NCBI GenBank assembly: GCA_020746875.1
Contig: JAGTJL010000002.1
Location: 3,534,001-3,598,000, forward strand
DNA length: 64,000 bases
From: Rhexocercosporidium sp. MPI-PUGE-AT-0058
Lineage: Eukaryota > Ascomycota > Leotiomycetes > Helotiales
Reading direction: 5' to 3'
Part shown: positions 44,552-55,727 of the stretch, in pieces
Layout of the letters: each line of letters begins with the position of its first letter
Position numbering within the stretch: the first letter of the stretch is position 1
Notes under the pieces: model-generated
Seen by the model: only the letters and a program-made list of their open reading frames with translations
Told to the model about the DNA's origin: nothing
Database searches by the model: none
Translations under genes and position numbers: made by a program

Positions 44552-45904
44552 ATGAGGCCACCATGTCTCCTCATCAGGCGCTTCAACTTCTCGGCGAAAC
44601 CACGTCTGCAGCGTCGGACATTGCTTACTCTGGCCATCGAAACATCCTGCGATGATACCAGCGTAGCTGTGTTGGAGAAGCACCCGAACAATTCTGCCAC
44701 CCTCCACTTCAACGAGAAGATCACATCCGACAATCGAGCCTACGGCGGAGTACATCCGATCGAAGCACATGTTTCTCACCAGAAGACACTCTCCGGCCTC
44801 GTCAATCGAGCTCTACAGAGTCTGCCCGCCCAAAAACCAACCGAGTCTTTGGAGAGTGCGATTTTAGTGAAGGACGAACACGGTGCCAGCCCGCGCAAGA
44901 AACCCGACTTCGTAACGGCGACTCGTGGTCCAGGCATGCGAGCAAGTCTTATAACGGGAGTCGATACTGCGAAAGGATTGGCTGTGGCATGGCAGATTCC
45001 CTTCTTGGGTGTCAACCATATGCAAGGGCACGCTCTGACTCCACGGCTTGTTTCTGCTTTAAATGCAGTAGAGCAAGGGTTGGGAGGCAAAGACCCAGAG
45101 TTTCCATTCTTGACATTGCTTGTATCTGGTGGGCATACCATGCTAGTTCATTCTCAGTCTCTCTACAACCACGAAATCCTAGCAAACACGACCGATATGG
45201 CGATTGGGGATATGATTGATAAATGTGCCAGAGATATTTTACCACCATCCTTCCTGGAAGGCGCAACTGATGTCATGTACGGCAGTCTACTAGAAAGTTT
45301 CGCTTTCCCAGAAGCGAGCATAGACTTCAAGTATATTCCTCCGAAGTCTTTTGGCAGTCCAAGGCAAGCAGTGGATCAGATTTATGACTGGAAGCTGTTA
45401 CCACCATACTCAACACCGGGACCGGAAGGTGCAAGAAAATATGCAGATTCTTTCACATACTCTGGGATTGGTACATCCGTGAAAAGGATTACGGAAAAGA
45501 ATCCAGATATGGATGATGCACAGCGTCGAGTTCTGGCCAAAGTGACCATGATGGTAGCATTCGAGCATCTCGCCTCTCGGGTTCTGTTTGCGCTGGAGAA
45601 ACCAGAGGTTAAGGTTAACACCCTTGTTGTTTCTGGTGGAGTGGCAAGCAACCAATTCTTGAAAGCTATTCTCAGAACCATTCTGGATGTAAATGGGCAT
45701 AAGAATATCAGGCTTAATTTCCCGCCGCCGAAGTTCTGTACAGATAATGCTGTCATGATTGCTTGGACGGGGATGGAGATGTATGAAGCCGGGTGGAGGA
45801 CGAGTTTGGAAGCTATGGCAATCAGGAAGTGGGCCATTGACCCCAAGGCTGAAGATGGCGGAATCCTGGGTGTCGATGGATGGGAGAATGTTGTTCCTGA
45901 GTAG
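44552..45904 (+). CDS. QRI7: mitochondrial tRNA N6-threonylcarbamoyladenosine transferase (QRI7/OSGEPL1)
   Basis: Single exon, 450 residues, starting at the ATG at 44552. A basic N-terminus (MRPPCLLIRRFNFSAKPRLQ) fits a mitochondrial presequence. The Kae1/Qri7/TsaD fold follows: LAIETSCDDTSVAVLE, then GGVHPIEAHVSHQKTL and NHMQGHALTPRLV with the metal-binding histidines. LLVSGGHTMLV is the nucleotide loop, FTYSGIGTSVKRITE comes next, and LVVSGGVASNQFLK with CTDNAVMIAWTGMEM forms the second actin-like half. It transfers the threonylcarbamoyl group to A37 of ANN-decoding mitochondrial tRNAs, making t6A. It is a housekeeping gene and the frame is unbroken, so it anchors this otherwise accessory region. 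Divergent to the degenerate membrane-protein region. Confidence 0.95.
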   Translation: MRPPCLLIRRFNFSAKPRLQRRTLLTLAIETSCDDTSVAVLEKHPNNSATLHFNEKITSDNRAYGGVHPIEAHVSHQKTLSGLVNRALQSLPAQKPTESLESAILVKDEHGASPRKKPDFVTATRGPGMRASLITGVDTAKGLAVAWQIPFLGVNHMQGHALTPRLVSALNAVEQGLGGKDPEFPFLTLLVSGGHTMLVHSQSLYNHEILANTTDMAIGDMIDKCARDILPPSFLEGATDVMYGSLLESFAFPEASIDFKYIPPKSFGSPRQAVDQIYDWKLLPPYSTPGPEGARKYADSFTYSGIGTSVKRITEKNPDMDDAQRRVLAKVTMMVAFEHLASRVLFALEKPEVKVNTLVVSGGVASNQFLKAILRTILDVNGHKNIRLNFPPPKFCTDNAVMIAWTGMEMYEAGWRTSLEAMAIRKWAIDPKAEDGGILGVDGWENVVPE

Positions 45905-46509
45905 TGCTTGAAATTTGATACCCATTTCTGACACCACCAAGTTTTTCCATGTCTTAGTGCCGTATTACTCGCCCTAATTTTCTCTGTTGTTCCATTTAGT
46001 TCATATTCCAGCTTTCAGAGAAGTTGTGCATACCACCCGTCAGCTCGTATCAATGGGCCACGACCGTGGGGAAATACTGAACCGAGTCCATCACCTCTCT
46101 CCTAATGGTTACATGATATTCAGCATGGTATTTCGAGCAGCACTATTAAAGATCTGCATTCCCGCTCTCGTTTACTTCGTTCGCAAAGTGTCCCAAGCCC
46201 TAAGTTAGTTTCGTCTTCCACGCCTTCATTCGTATTGGGGCAGCTAATGACTACATGATCAAATAGTCATCAACGGAATTCCGCTCCCGTTTCCATCCGC
46301 TTTCCCATACCATGAGCTAACTCAGATTGCTGTGAGATGAACAACGAACATACTCATAGGGCGGAAGCATAGACAGTGAATCATTTTACTCGCCTCCCTG
46401 AGCTCGGCGCGGTTGTGATACTCATAATTATTTCCCACTCACTGGGAAAATTCGAATTATTCGCACCTAAGAAGAGAGTTGTCAGATTTGACTGAACCTC
46501 TACCGATGA
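45905..46509. other. intergenic region
   Basis: QRI7 3' flank; a 73-codon frame at 45987 has no support. Confidence 0.4.
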
Positions 46510-47105
46510 CCTCCCAATCAGAATCGTCCCTCAGCATCCCTCATCTACCTAACATCAAGCTTCCACATCCCCAACCCCCGCACCCTCACTCGCTTCACCA
46601 CCTCAACCCCATCCAAGACCCTCTCCCTCATCCGTGCCATCGACGTCACATACGGGCTCCCATCTCTCGGTTCTCTCTCTACTACTACCGAATTTTGCAT
46701 CGACGCTCCACCATTTCGTGATTCAATACCGCTCAATGCGATATCCGACTGGATGATTTTATGGGACTCTCTCGCCATGTTAGACGGTCTTAAATATCTG
46801 AAACTTGTGCTGGAAGTTGTGGATGGTCGGCGAGAGGAATGGAGGAGGAGAGAAGGAGAAATTTCGGAAATATTTCTAACGCAAAGACTGGTGTAAAGGA
46901 TGAGTTTGTGCTGGTTCTTCCGTGGGAGCGGTTTGACACAGGGTCTTGCGTCATGATGGGAATAGAAGAAGATGAAGTATTTAGAGGCTGGAAGATTGAG
47001 AGAGTGCTTGATCGTGACAAGAATATCTTCACACCTTTTGGGGCGTGGGACATGGAACTAGAATTAGAGAGGGTATGGAGGTTGCAACATGTGATGTTTA
47101 TTTGA
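46510..47105 (+). pseudogene. fungal DUF7730-like domain relic, 5'-truncated and frameshifted
   Basis: A plus frame opens after TGA (46507-46509) and reads FHIPNPRTLTRFTTSTPSKT, LSLIRAIDVTYG, WMILWDSLAMLDGLKYLKLV and REEWRRREGEISEIFLTQRL, ending at TAA near 46897. The neighbouring frame continues at once with VKDEFVLVLPWERFD, RGWKIERVLDRDK and stops at 47103. One missing base near 46893 explains the break. The 'NPRTLTRF', 'W..LW..L..L.GL..L' and 'FVLVLPW' order is that of a common fungal helical domain (DUF7730/2EXR-like, from memory). The usual N-terminal part, with the LP-x-E-I-R start, is missing. A short MTSQSESSLSIPHLP start in another frame may be its eroded beginning. Confidence 0.5.
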
Positions 47106-49748
47106 GTTGGGTTTATTCTGAAGTCGGAGAACAGTAAATAGAAGTTCCAGATTTGCTTTTTTTATACTCTAGGAAAGTGTAGGGTCGCTTTGTCGATGCC
47201 CAGGTACAACGCCCGGGTGTTGAGTTTTGATGTTTGGCCATTGCTTCACGGATTGAAGGCCACGCACGGCTGATAACACACATAAATCAAGGCAGCACTG
47301 GCTCTACGATAATCCCTATCGTTTATTTATATTAAACAGCTTTCTACCATTTAGTCATATTGCTCGTATGTTCTGTTCTATTGAAACTTCGACAAAATTG
47401 GGTGAGGCTCCTTGGGAAACTCTGACTTTTGAGCTGCTTGGGAAGGGATGCTTGGGTAGATCCAGCACCCGGCTCAATCGAAATACCACGCATCTTCAAT
47501 TAAAGACATCAGAAAAAGCTGTGTCCAAAAATATGTCGCCTTTCAATGACCACATGTAAAGTACACCGAAAATAAAACCAAGTCCTGCAAGATGTGATTC
47601 GGGATTCAGTATTTGGTGAATACCACGTCCTGCGTCACACATAGTGCACCAAATATCTGTTCCTCAAAAAGTCTCCCAGCTCTTCCAAAGTTCGATCCCG
47701 CATGTATCGACGCAACACTGATTTCGCATCTGATCTTCGTTTTCTTTTCATCAATCGATCCGATGCAGGGGAACCGAATGCAGATTAAACCCAAACGACA
47801 TACCTAGCGCATCGGAGGATCTACTCCGCAGGAAAAAGTTAAACTCGACGACACTTCTTGCTTCCTCAAGACATCAATACCAAGACTTCTCCTGCGGGAA
47901 GAGTTTTCAACTACAACGACGGCAACATCACAATGCCATTTGGTCACAATCCATCTTCCTTGCATCCATTCATCTCGGAGGGTGACTTCAAGGATTGGAA
48001 GTCTGAAGCTGATTGGAGGTCCAAGAATCAAGATGCTCGCCTTCCATAGGAGTGACTTTGCAGCTACGACAACTGTACTCGCTCCTCACTCTCAACTCTT
48101 CCCCGTGCGAGGAATATGTCACCATTCCTTGAAGACTCTAGTCCCCTAGGAGGGTGAAACTGTACGACAGCAAGTATCGATTCGAGGGAAGAAAGCGGAG
48201 CGGACAATGGGTATAATTACATCACTTACCTAACCCAAGGACTGTTCTAAACAACAGCTACTACAACATCGATACCCTGCATCTTTCAACGCCTATTGCC
48301 AGTCCGATGCATGGGTTGCTGCTGTTCCCCGTACTCGACCACTACGACGAATCTCTCTACTACCGTCCCAGATTGCAGTTTCTCAAATTAACGTTCTAAT
48401 AAAATCACTACCCGGTACTTGACGATAAATTCCCAGAGAGAGAATGAGGTTTCGAAGTCAGCAGAACCGGGTCAAATGATACAGTGTCTGGCCGCCGGAA
48501 GCTCTCTGACTTGGACAACGTCTCCAGCTAGACTTTCTCGACTACAATTTAGAAGATTGCCGTACTTTATCTTCGGCAATAGAATGGTGGCTTAGACGAT
48601 AAACATTTCGCATTACTGGATATCAATACTTTCTCCATTGATACTCTTTTCTGGGACTGCGATTCCAACTTCTTCCGGGCTGCTTGCAATGGGTTATAAA
48701 GTCTAAAGAGAGATTTCCATGACCTAATCTCTCTGCTTGATAATGTCTTCCAAGTTGATCAATTTCTATGACAAGCTACGCCTTGAAGCTCCTGGAAGAG
48801 AGGCATTCTGGACAACGATCTCAACCTATTGTTGGACTACCATACACGACGAAAAACAAATGATCTTGAAACTGTCTCAGGCAAAATGGACGGGAAACAG
48901 AGAAAGACATATTACTCATGGTCGTCGTTTCCTGGGTGCATTCTTTCTCCACGGGTAAATTTTCTTGTTCTTCTTTGGATTGTGTATCTGCTAAAAGGTT
49001 GTAAGAGTCTTGGGATATGCCGCCTTGTGAGCTAACGTATGGCTACGTGTATATGCATACTTCAATGAAACAGAAGAAGAGAATGTTCCCTTTTTGAAGC
49101 GACACAGGGTCCCCAGGAGGTAACTACTGCATCCTCATTCACCTCAGATGATGCATTTCTCCAAGGTGCATGCTCTACTTCTACCACGCCCTATCAATTC
49201 GTGCAAGTAATAGCCAGACTTGTTGAGGGCTCTGGATATGAGAATACAGGTGTGTGTCTCAAGGACGGATTGGACACAACAGCATGCGTCTTGGCACTGT
49301 CCACACTGCCATTCTGGAAGAAGCGTTTGCGATCACTGTGTCTGACTAGCCCATTGTTATTCCTGACGAGTGCCGCTTTTCCGGTCTCAGCTAGCGTGCC
49401 GACGTGCGTAGCCGGGTCGGTGACAGGGAGTGAAGAAAGACACTGCTCGCCTCGCCTCTTCACAAGACGAACAACAACAATACAACATCACAACACGCAT
49501 ATTTGCATCTGTCAAAAGCGAAACTATTCTGCCGATCTCGCCCACAGTCTGAATCACCAACAGTCTCAATCCACCTGTTCTGCTATTTGTAAGTACTAGT
49601 ACTCTTCGAAGATTCTCTCATCTATTTTGCTCCCTTTCATCCATATCTTCAAGTCACCACTTTGGAGTGGACATCGATCTTGAGCAGATGTTTCAATATT
49701 CCTAGCTGTTTCATTGAGGCTGAATCAAGGGTGCTAACAATCGTTTAC
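47106..49748. other. long intergenic region (2.6 kb) with possible relics
   Basis: No intact gene. The stretch 48250-48400 reads IDTLHLSTPIASPMHG and ESLYYRPRLQFLKLTF, then stops, resembling part of an F-box/LRR-type protein, but too short to call. The frames at 47858-48049, 48737-48958 and 49201-49599 are unsupported. 49450-49748 looks like the leader of the next gene. Confidence 0.35.
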
Positions 49749-50693
49749 ATGGCAGACCCACCAAACGAAACCCAACCCAAATCTTCCACAATGGACTCAA
49801 GCCCCACACCCTACATGGTCCTCAATGGCCGACCCCGTCTGTCAGCCCCGCAATTCTCTCCTGTCTCTCTAGACGATATCCTCCGTCTGAATCTTGTTGT
49901 GCGATCTTTGCTCTCGGACTTGTTCGTTCTGCACGGAACCTTCTTGCCCCAAAATCGCGACCAGGACCCCGAAAATGTGGCAGAGTTCGAGAACACTGGC
50001 TTTGCCGATGCTCTTCAATTCTACAAATATGAAGAGCGCCTGGCGAGTTTCCGCATCGAAGTCGAGAACAGAGTGAAGGAGCAAGCCGCGGAATTACCAG
50101 ACTTCAACAGAAACTGGAGTGATGCCCTGGCCGCCGAACATCGGACTCTAGCGAAGCTGTACAGAAGTTTCGACCGATGCAGGAGCAGATTGACCTCTCT
50201 TCGTGAGCTTTTGGAAACAAGACATATGAATGGGGCGGGAATCTACGAATATGAGATCGCGGTCAACTACCAAGAAATCGGCAATCAGGTCAAGCCTCCC
50301 GGATACAGAAAGCCAAAAAGCAATTCTGCCGCCAGCCGCTCCAAGACATCTTCTCCAGCCCCTTCCACCACTTCCGAGTCCACCAATTCCAAAAAGCGTG
50401 GTGTTACTTCTGATCTTCGCCTGGAATCGGAACATAATGACCGTGCGGCAAAGAAGGTGAAGTCGGACTCCACCGGATCGCAACCTGAAGAAGATTCTGT
50501 TTCTGCTACCGCCCCCACCATAACTGGATCACCACTACGAGAGCCAATCCGTACTATGGAGAACGTTGGTCGGGATATTGCGTGGAGAAAGGAGCAGATT
50601 GCGTTGAACAACGAGCGTATTGGGAGATTGAACAATGAGATATTGGAGCTCCGATGGGAGAAGAAGGTTTTGGCTAAAGGCCGCGAGGCCTAA
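49749..50693 (+). CDS. coiled-coil protein, first member of the local array
   Basis: Taking the ATG at 49749 (ACATGGCAG context; the frame is open 29 codons further up) gives 314 residues in one exon. A helical N-terminal domain (about 45-155) has LRLNLVVRSLLSDLFVLHGT, then FADALQFYKYEERLASFRIE and LAKLYRSFDRCRSRLTSLRE. A Ser/Thr/Lys-rich low-complexity part follows (KSNSAASRSKTSSPAPSTT, KKRGVTSDLR, a basic AAKKVKSD that could be a nuclear signal). It ends with a short coiled coil (WRKEQIALNNERIGRLNNEI, LELRWEKKVL). The helical domain matches those at 51587 and 53962. Unbroken. Function unknown; a nuclear scaffold or chromatin role is only a guess from composition. Confidence 0.72.
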   Translation: MADPPNETQPKSSTMDSSPTPYMVLNGRPRLSAPQFSPVSLDDILRLNLVVRSLLSDLFVLHGTFLPQNRDQDPENVAEFENTGFADALQFYKYEERLASFRIEVENRVKEQAAELPDFNRNWSDALAAEHRTLAKLYRSFDRCRSRLTSLRELLETRHMNGAGIYEYEIAVNYQEIGNQVKPPGYRKPKSNSAASRSKTSSPAPSTTSESTNSKKRGVTSDLRLESEHNDRAAKKVKSDSTGSQPEEDSVSATAPTITGSPLREPIRTMENVGRDIAWRKEQIALNNERIGRLNNEILELRWEKKVLAKGREA

Positions 50694-51586
50694 ATAGCTG
50701 TTTTGGGCCTTTTAGTTATTGCGGGCGTATGATAGATCTCCGGATAAGAGACTTCGTTATGGAGCACTCCTGTTGAAGGAAGAAGTCTTGTAGCTAGTGG
50801 ACTGAAGCTTTTCAAACCGAACCCTGACTTTTTTAAGCTGTTAATGTGATCATGATATGACTTTTATCCTGCCATTTTACTTTACTAGGATGTACAACCG
50901 CAGCATCAAATCTTGCAAGCCTTTCATGGATTAGTGGGTAAGATATTGAGAAGTTGAGGGCTTTTGTTTACATCAAATGTTAACCGAGCTTGGCGTTATT
51001 GAATCCGAAAGTCGTCGAATCCCCATCATTACAAAAGACGAAAGAGTCAACAATTTAATTAGGCCGGTGGAGGGCATCGGGCTTTTGGGCTACTAGCCGT
51101 GCCAAAATCTGGGGATTGGAAGACCGCAAAGTGCTATGAACATGCCATTCAGGCTTGGTATCTGAAGAGATACATCCAGCAGTCCACAGCTGCTCTTTTG
51201 TTATGTGGTAGACTTTCCCATCTATAACCCGTCTTTGGTTTCTCAAATGTCTCTGCAAGTAACCATAATTCAGCACTCTAAATACTTAGATATCTTAGTG
51301 AATCAATGTTTTTGGTGAGCGTGGCGGATACCACCGTAAGAGAAGGCGACAAAGCCTACTAGCGTCGCTTGAGCCTCCCCTCGATTACCGTACTCTTGGA
51401 CTTATCTTTCCGTCTCGAATGCTAGGTTCTCTATTAACATTTATTTCTTCACCAAAACGCTCCATACGTGCTTTGAATTCAGCGAAATGTGCGCATCTTC
51501 AACAAAAATTGTTGTATACATACCACGAGAGCTGGCCTTCCACTCCCTAAGAACAAACCCAAAAAATACTCTCAGTCCATTCCACC
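50694..51586. other. intergenic region
   Basis: Spacer between array members 1 and 2. Short frames only; no gene seen. Confidence 0.45.
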
Positions 51587-52798
51587 ATGTCAAGTCCCAG
51601 AAGATCCGCCCGTTCTAGCTCCAGCTCGTCATCCAAGACCTCCGTCGCCCAATGTCCAGGTCCCGCATCTAAGAGAGAAGTTGATGCTATTGCTTTTGCG
51701 TTCGGACATCTGACCAACGACTACGGTATCCTAGTATTCTAATTCGATAAGGAGAATGACCCAATCATCAGAGCCATGTTTGAAGCCACGAGCTTACAAG
51801 AGATGGACCGACTCTCCGATTGCAGGGAAAGGGTACGGTATTACAAGAGAGGCGCGCACCGCATTTGGCAGCATCATCAAGGCGGAATATTCTTTAACGA
51901 GCCGGGAACAGTATAGAGCGTTAGATGCAGACTTCAAGGATCTGAAACGGCACATCAAAAAACACAAGGTTTTTCTTTGAAGGGTCTAATAAATACATCT
52001 GCAAACAGAGTTTGGCCCAGTTCAAGATCCTCACAACAAGTTGTTCATTGGAAGCTCCAGCCACCGACCGACAACGAGGGAAGAATGCCTGGTAGCATTG
52101 CCACATCACCAGCCTTTGCTGGATTTTTAGGATCAACTGTCATTTTACCCAAGGCTTCCTCCCCAGCATAGTCATATGAGACCCTTCCTGTCGATCTTGG
52201 CGCAGCGCTCGATTCCGATGAGTCTCTAGAGCCATGGCCAGGTAGACTAACACAGTCTCACGAGAAATTCAAACGGAACCTACCCCCTGGGACAAAGCCA
52301 AAACCTCCTTCCGCAGTGTCATCACGCCCAAGTGTAATTGATACTGTAACGAGACCTCCTTGCCCAAAAGCTACGGCAAACCCGTTCGCCATAGAAGAGA
52401 AGCTTGACGCCCGACCCATCCAAATAGTGGCTGCCTCCGTCATCAATAGGCACTTCCATGAGCCACCTCATGCCAAACCCGAACAAATTTAACCATTGAA
52501 GGATTAAATCAGAGAGCAGGAAACGGGGATTACTGGGATAAACTCTAACACTAGGCTGATATCGAAGGTGAAGGTGATCATGCATAATTACTAAAACGCT
52601 TTGGGCCTATTGGAAGAAAAGGAAAAGACTTTGGAAGATATGACCGAGACACAGGGGGGGAATGGATACAGCGATATCTAAAAGGGGGCAAAGGAAACCG
52701 GTGAAAGAGTGGACGGAGCTGGTAATGAGGCAGACATGGACCATGGGGTCGACGAGGGCATTGAAGCGTCGGTGACGAAGAAGAGCCGCTTGAAATGA
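51587..52798 (+). pseudogene. coiled-coil array member 2, decayed
   Basis: Starts ATG at 51587 with a Ser-rich N-terminus, then AFGHLTNDYGILV and TAA at 51740-51742. The same frame goes on with FEATSLQEMDRLSDCRERVR. Near 51835 it shifts to YGITREARTAFGSIIKAEYS and LDADFKDLKRHIKKHK. A further stretch (51977-52495) is open apart from TAG at 52169-52171: ILPKASSPA, then LPVDLGAALDSDESLEPWPG and NPFAIEEKLDARPIQIV. A last part contains LEEKEKTLEDMTETQG, TAA, and KETGERVDGAGNEADMD, ending at 52798 with a basic KKSRLK. The helical domain (NDYGILV...LKRHIKKH) matches that of member 3 (SDYGILV...LKKHLEA). At least four disabling changes make it a pseudogene. Confidence 0.65.
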
Positions 52799-53961
52799 TG
52801 GAGTCCTACCAAATCCACTAGAAGCGATCTTCAAATCAAGACAAGCCTTCATATTTGGAGGGCTTGGGAGTTTATCATCGCTTTTTGTGGCCAAGATCAT
52901 CGTTGATGTGTCTGTAATTAAGAATTAGCAACCGAGAGTTCTGAAAAGGCAATGAGAAGAAAAGACAAAAGACTCAACCTATAAGCGTACCATATAACCA
53001 TCGCGATATAGTTTTGGTGTCTTGCTGACCATTAACTGCCCCATGACGTCGTGGAAATAGCAAACACGGGTTCCCCCCCCCCCCCCCCCCCCCCCCCCCA
53101 TACCCGCACTCGAATAATAATGGCTGCCAGATGTTCTCCAATAGTTGAGTAATGTACCTCTCCATCCCACGTCTTATCAGCATTCCCTGATAAGTTTTAA
53201 AATATTTTATGCCAGGCCAGTAATAACCGGTTCACCTCCTGTATGCTCGGGGACTCGCTATTATTTCATTTGTTGAATAGATCTCGGTACTCGCCCTCGA
53301 CCCCTTCCATAAAAGCTTCTTGGCCATATGATGGTGCTTCCATACCTCTAAATGGCCACATTATCTTCTGTGGAGCGTATGCATGGAAGTTCAATGCACT
53401 TGTATTCCGGCATCTAAGCCCTTAATACTTTGGAGTGGTGACTAGGTATACAAGTACCAAGATGGCCGAGTCCTAGACAAATTATGATATCTCCTGAATG
53501 TGTCTTGGTTCCTGCACATGCAAAACATCTGAGCGAGGCTACAATTGTCGATTTGTGTTTCTTAGAATTCACCACTCGCTTTTTCCAGTTTGGCCTTTCA
53601 ACTGGTGAATGCTGGTGTTCGGTGACAGTGTCTGGTGCAGAGAAGTCCTAGCCTCGAACTAGTCTAGCGCCTCGACTAATATTTTGCGCCTTCATAAACT
53701 CCCACCCCATGCCGCGACCTCGAAATGATTTGTCCTACAACTTTTGGTATCTCATCGAAATCACCAGGCCTTCATTACTTCCACTAAACACTTCAGCAAA
53801 CTCCCCAAGCAAACAACAAGTCTTTCATCAAGCTCAAGCGACACGTCCTTAGCACTTAGGCATCTTCTTCCAAGTACGCAAAGTCTGCACTTTCGACCTC
53901 GATCCTGTAGCATCATATGAGGACAGATCTGATTTTAAAGAGTCTTTATCCCAGCGCCAAG
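52799..53961. other. intergenic region with poly-C tract
   Basis: Spacer between array members 2 and 3; contains the 27-base C run at 53073-53099. The minus-strand glycine-rich frames are read-outs of that tract. Confidence 0.55.
53073..53099. repeat. homopolymer of 27 C
   Basis: Uninterrupted C27 on the plus strand. Such tracts are rare and unstable in fungal genomes and can form i-motif/G-quadruplex structures or mark a sequencing artefact. Confidence 0.95.
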
Positions 53962-55200
53962 ATGACTACCGTTACTGCTCCTACTGTCGAAGTGTCCAAA
54001 GCTATGATACTTGTTACAGCTATCTGCGACAGCCTTGAGGACTTGATTTCGGACTACGGAATTCTTGTTGGAGCGTTCCCCATTGACAACCCCCAAATCC
54101 GCAACGAGTTCTCCTTAAGAGGCTTTGAGACCAGCAAAGAACTGTTCGACCTAGAAGATAGAGCACGAACTCTCAGATCTCGAATTGCGAAGGCGGAAAA
54201 GAGATATGAGTATGGACAAGCAGCCCGCATTCGGCATTCCAGTGAGCGACAGGAGATTTCAATGACTTTCTTGGAATTTTCAAAGAGCCTCAGAGATCTG
54301 AAGAAACACTTGGAGGCCACTTATCCATTCAAATACTCCCCTGGCTGCTTATGTAGTCAGTTAGGAGAGCTGGGAACGCCCTCTACTAAACCAGCTGGAC
54401 TTGCTGGAGAGCACCAAACACGTCAAATACAGAACATAACAGCCCGCGAACCCTCGATGAACCCCCGAATCCGCGTCAGATCGCTCTCAAACAAGACAAA
54501 AGAAACATCAGAATTGGCTCCAGATGATGCTGTCTCATCAGATCTTATGCAGTCTTTTATGAACAGTGAGACCAGATCAGCCAAGAGTGGAAAGTCGTCC
54601 AAGAGGTCTACTAAGAAACAGAGTTCCACAAAATCTACCAAAAGAAATGCCAAGTCTGTGAGAGGAGACAAGTTGAGTCGGCCGCGCCGCAGAGCTACCA
54701 TGGGAATCGCAGAGAAAATTGCCAACACCAGCTTAAGGATGAAGGACTTCTCATTCGGAGTACTGGCCCCAGAAATCACGACTCCACAGCAGATATGGGA
54801 ACATCGATTCCCCAAGGGTTCTAGTTTAGAAGACACCCAAGAGTATGTTCAGTTGCTCTAACAGCAGCTAGCAGCCGCTCAACGGAAGCTCAAGGCTAAT
54901 TCAATGAGCGAAACGGTGTGGAAATTAAAGGCTGCTGTTGCCGACAAAAGCAAGCTTGCCAAGGAACTGGAAGACGCGAGGGCAGAGATCATCAAGTTGA
55001 AGACAGAGAGTCTGAACTTGACAGAGAGAACAAAGCACCAGGAGAGAAAGATTGTTAGGTTTGGTGGAATTCTCGGTGATAATTCTAAACCCAGAAACAG
55101 CCACAAACGTCATATTCATAAGACTGCTAAGGAGCGTCATCATGACAAAGATGCAGAGCAAGATTTTGACCCATCCAATAAGCGTCGCCGCATATCTTGA
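53962..55200 (+). pseudogene. coiled-coil array member 3, one in-frame TAA
   Basis: One frame from ATG 53962 (an upstream ATG lies at 53917) to TGA at 55198-55200, 413 codons, with a single TAA at 54859-54861. Before it: LVTAICDSLEDLISDYGILV, SKELFDLEDRARTLRSRIAK and SKSLRDLKKHLEATYP (helical domain), then a Ser/Lys/Thr-rich region and EDTQEYVQLL. After it: QQLAAAQRKLKANS, VWKLKAAVADKSKLAKELED and ARAEIIKLKTESLNLTERTK, a regular coiled coil, then a basic tail ending NKRRRIS (possible nuclear signal). CAA to TAA is the simplest origin. The coil on both sides keeps the same heptad phase. No intron can remove the stop. Without read-through the product is 299 residues and lacks the coil. Confidence 0.68.
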
Positions 55201-55727
55201 CGGAATCATAGCTTTATCATACAGCAATATGATTCCCAGGGGGGCGTTGGAGAACTATCAGAGCATTTTTTTGGGATCAGAAAGTCAATGTTGTTGGGCG
55301 ATACGAAGCGGAAGTCAGTATGAGTATGGATCCGATTACCATTCAGACTTGAGCATATCTATTCCTGCAATCGAAGACTACAAAGTTCGTGAATGGTTTA
55401 AATGCTACCGAATATGGCATGATGCAGTCCAAGGAACTAGCTGCTGCCAATTGAAGGAGGCATGTTATCTACCCTTTCAACGGCTCGCCATCCTCGGGCT
55501 TGACTTCGGGCAAAACCCGACTGTAATAGACGACTACTGCGTCACAGTGTCTAATCCGGCTAAACTACGGAAAGCTAGTAGCATTTTTGCTTCGAGAAAC
55601 CAAAACACCGGTGACGCCGCGATGCCAAGCTATTTCCAGAACGCGTCTCTCTCCCTCTGTTTAGAATACAACAAAACACATCAACAACTCAACTACAACC
55701 CATCTCGTCACTTTCTCGACTTCTGAC
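55201..55727. other. spacer between array members 3 and 4
   Basis: Open in one plus frame from about 55230 to 55726 (part of a 224-codon ORF starting inside member 3), but without motif. I read it as leader sequence of the next gene; a small real gene cannot be excluded. Confidence 0.35.

Noticed and set aside
49201..49599. 132-codon plus frame before array member 1
   Set aside because: Could be leader sequence; no motif, and the opposite strand is also open.
52974..53183. Glycine-rich minus frames
   Set aside because: The glycine run is simply the translation of the 27-base C tract.
55052..55726. 224-codon plus frame
   Set aside because: Begins inside member 3 in another frame; the remainder shows no motif and ends right before member 4, so leader DNA is more likely.
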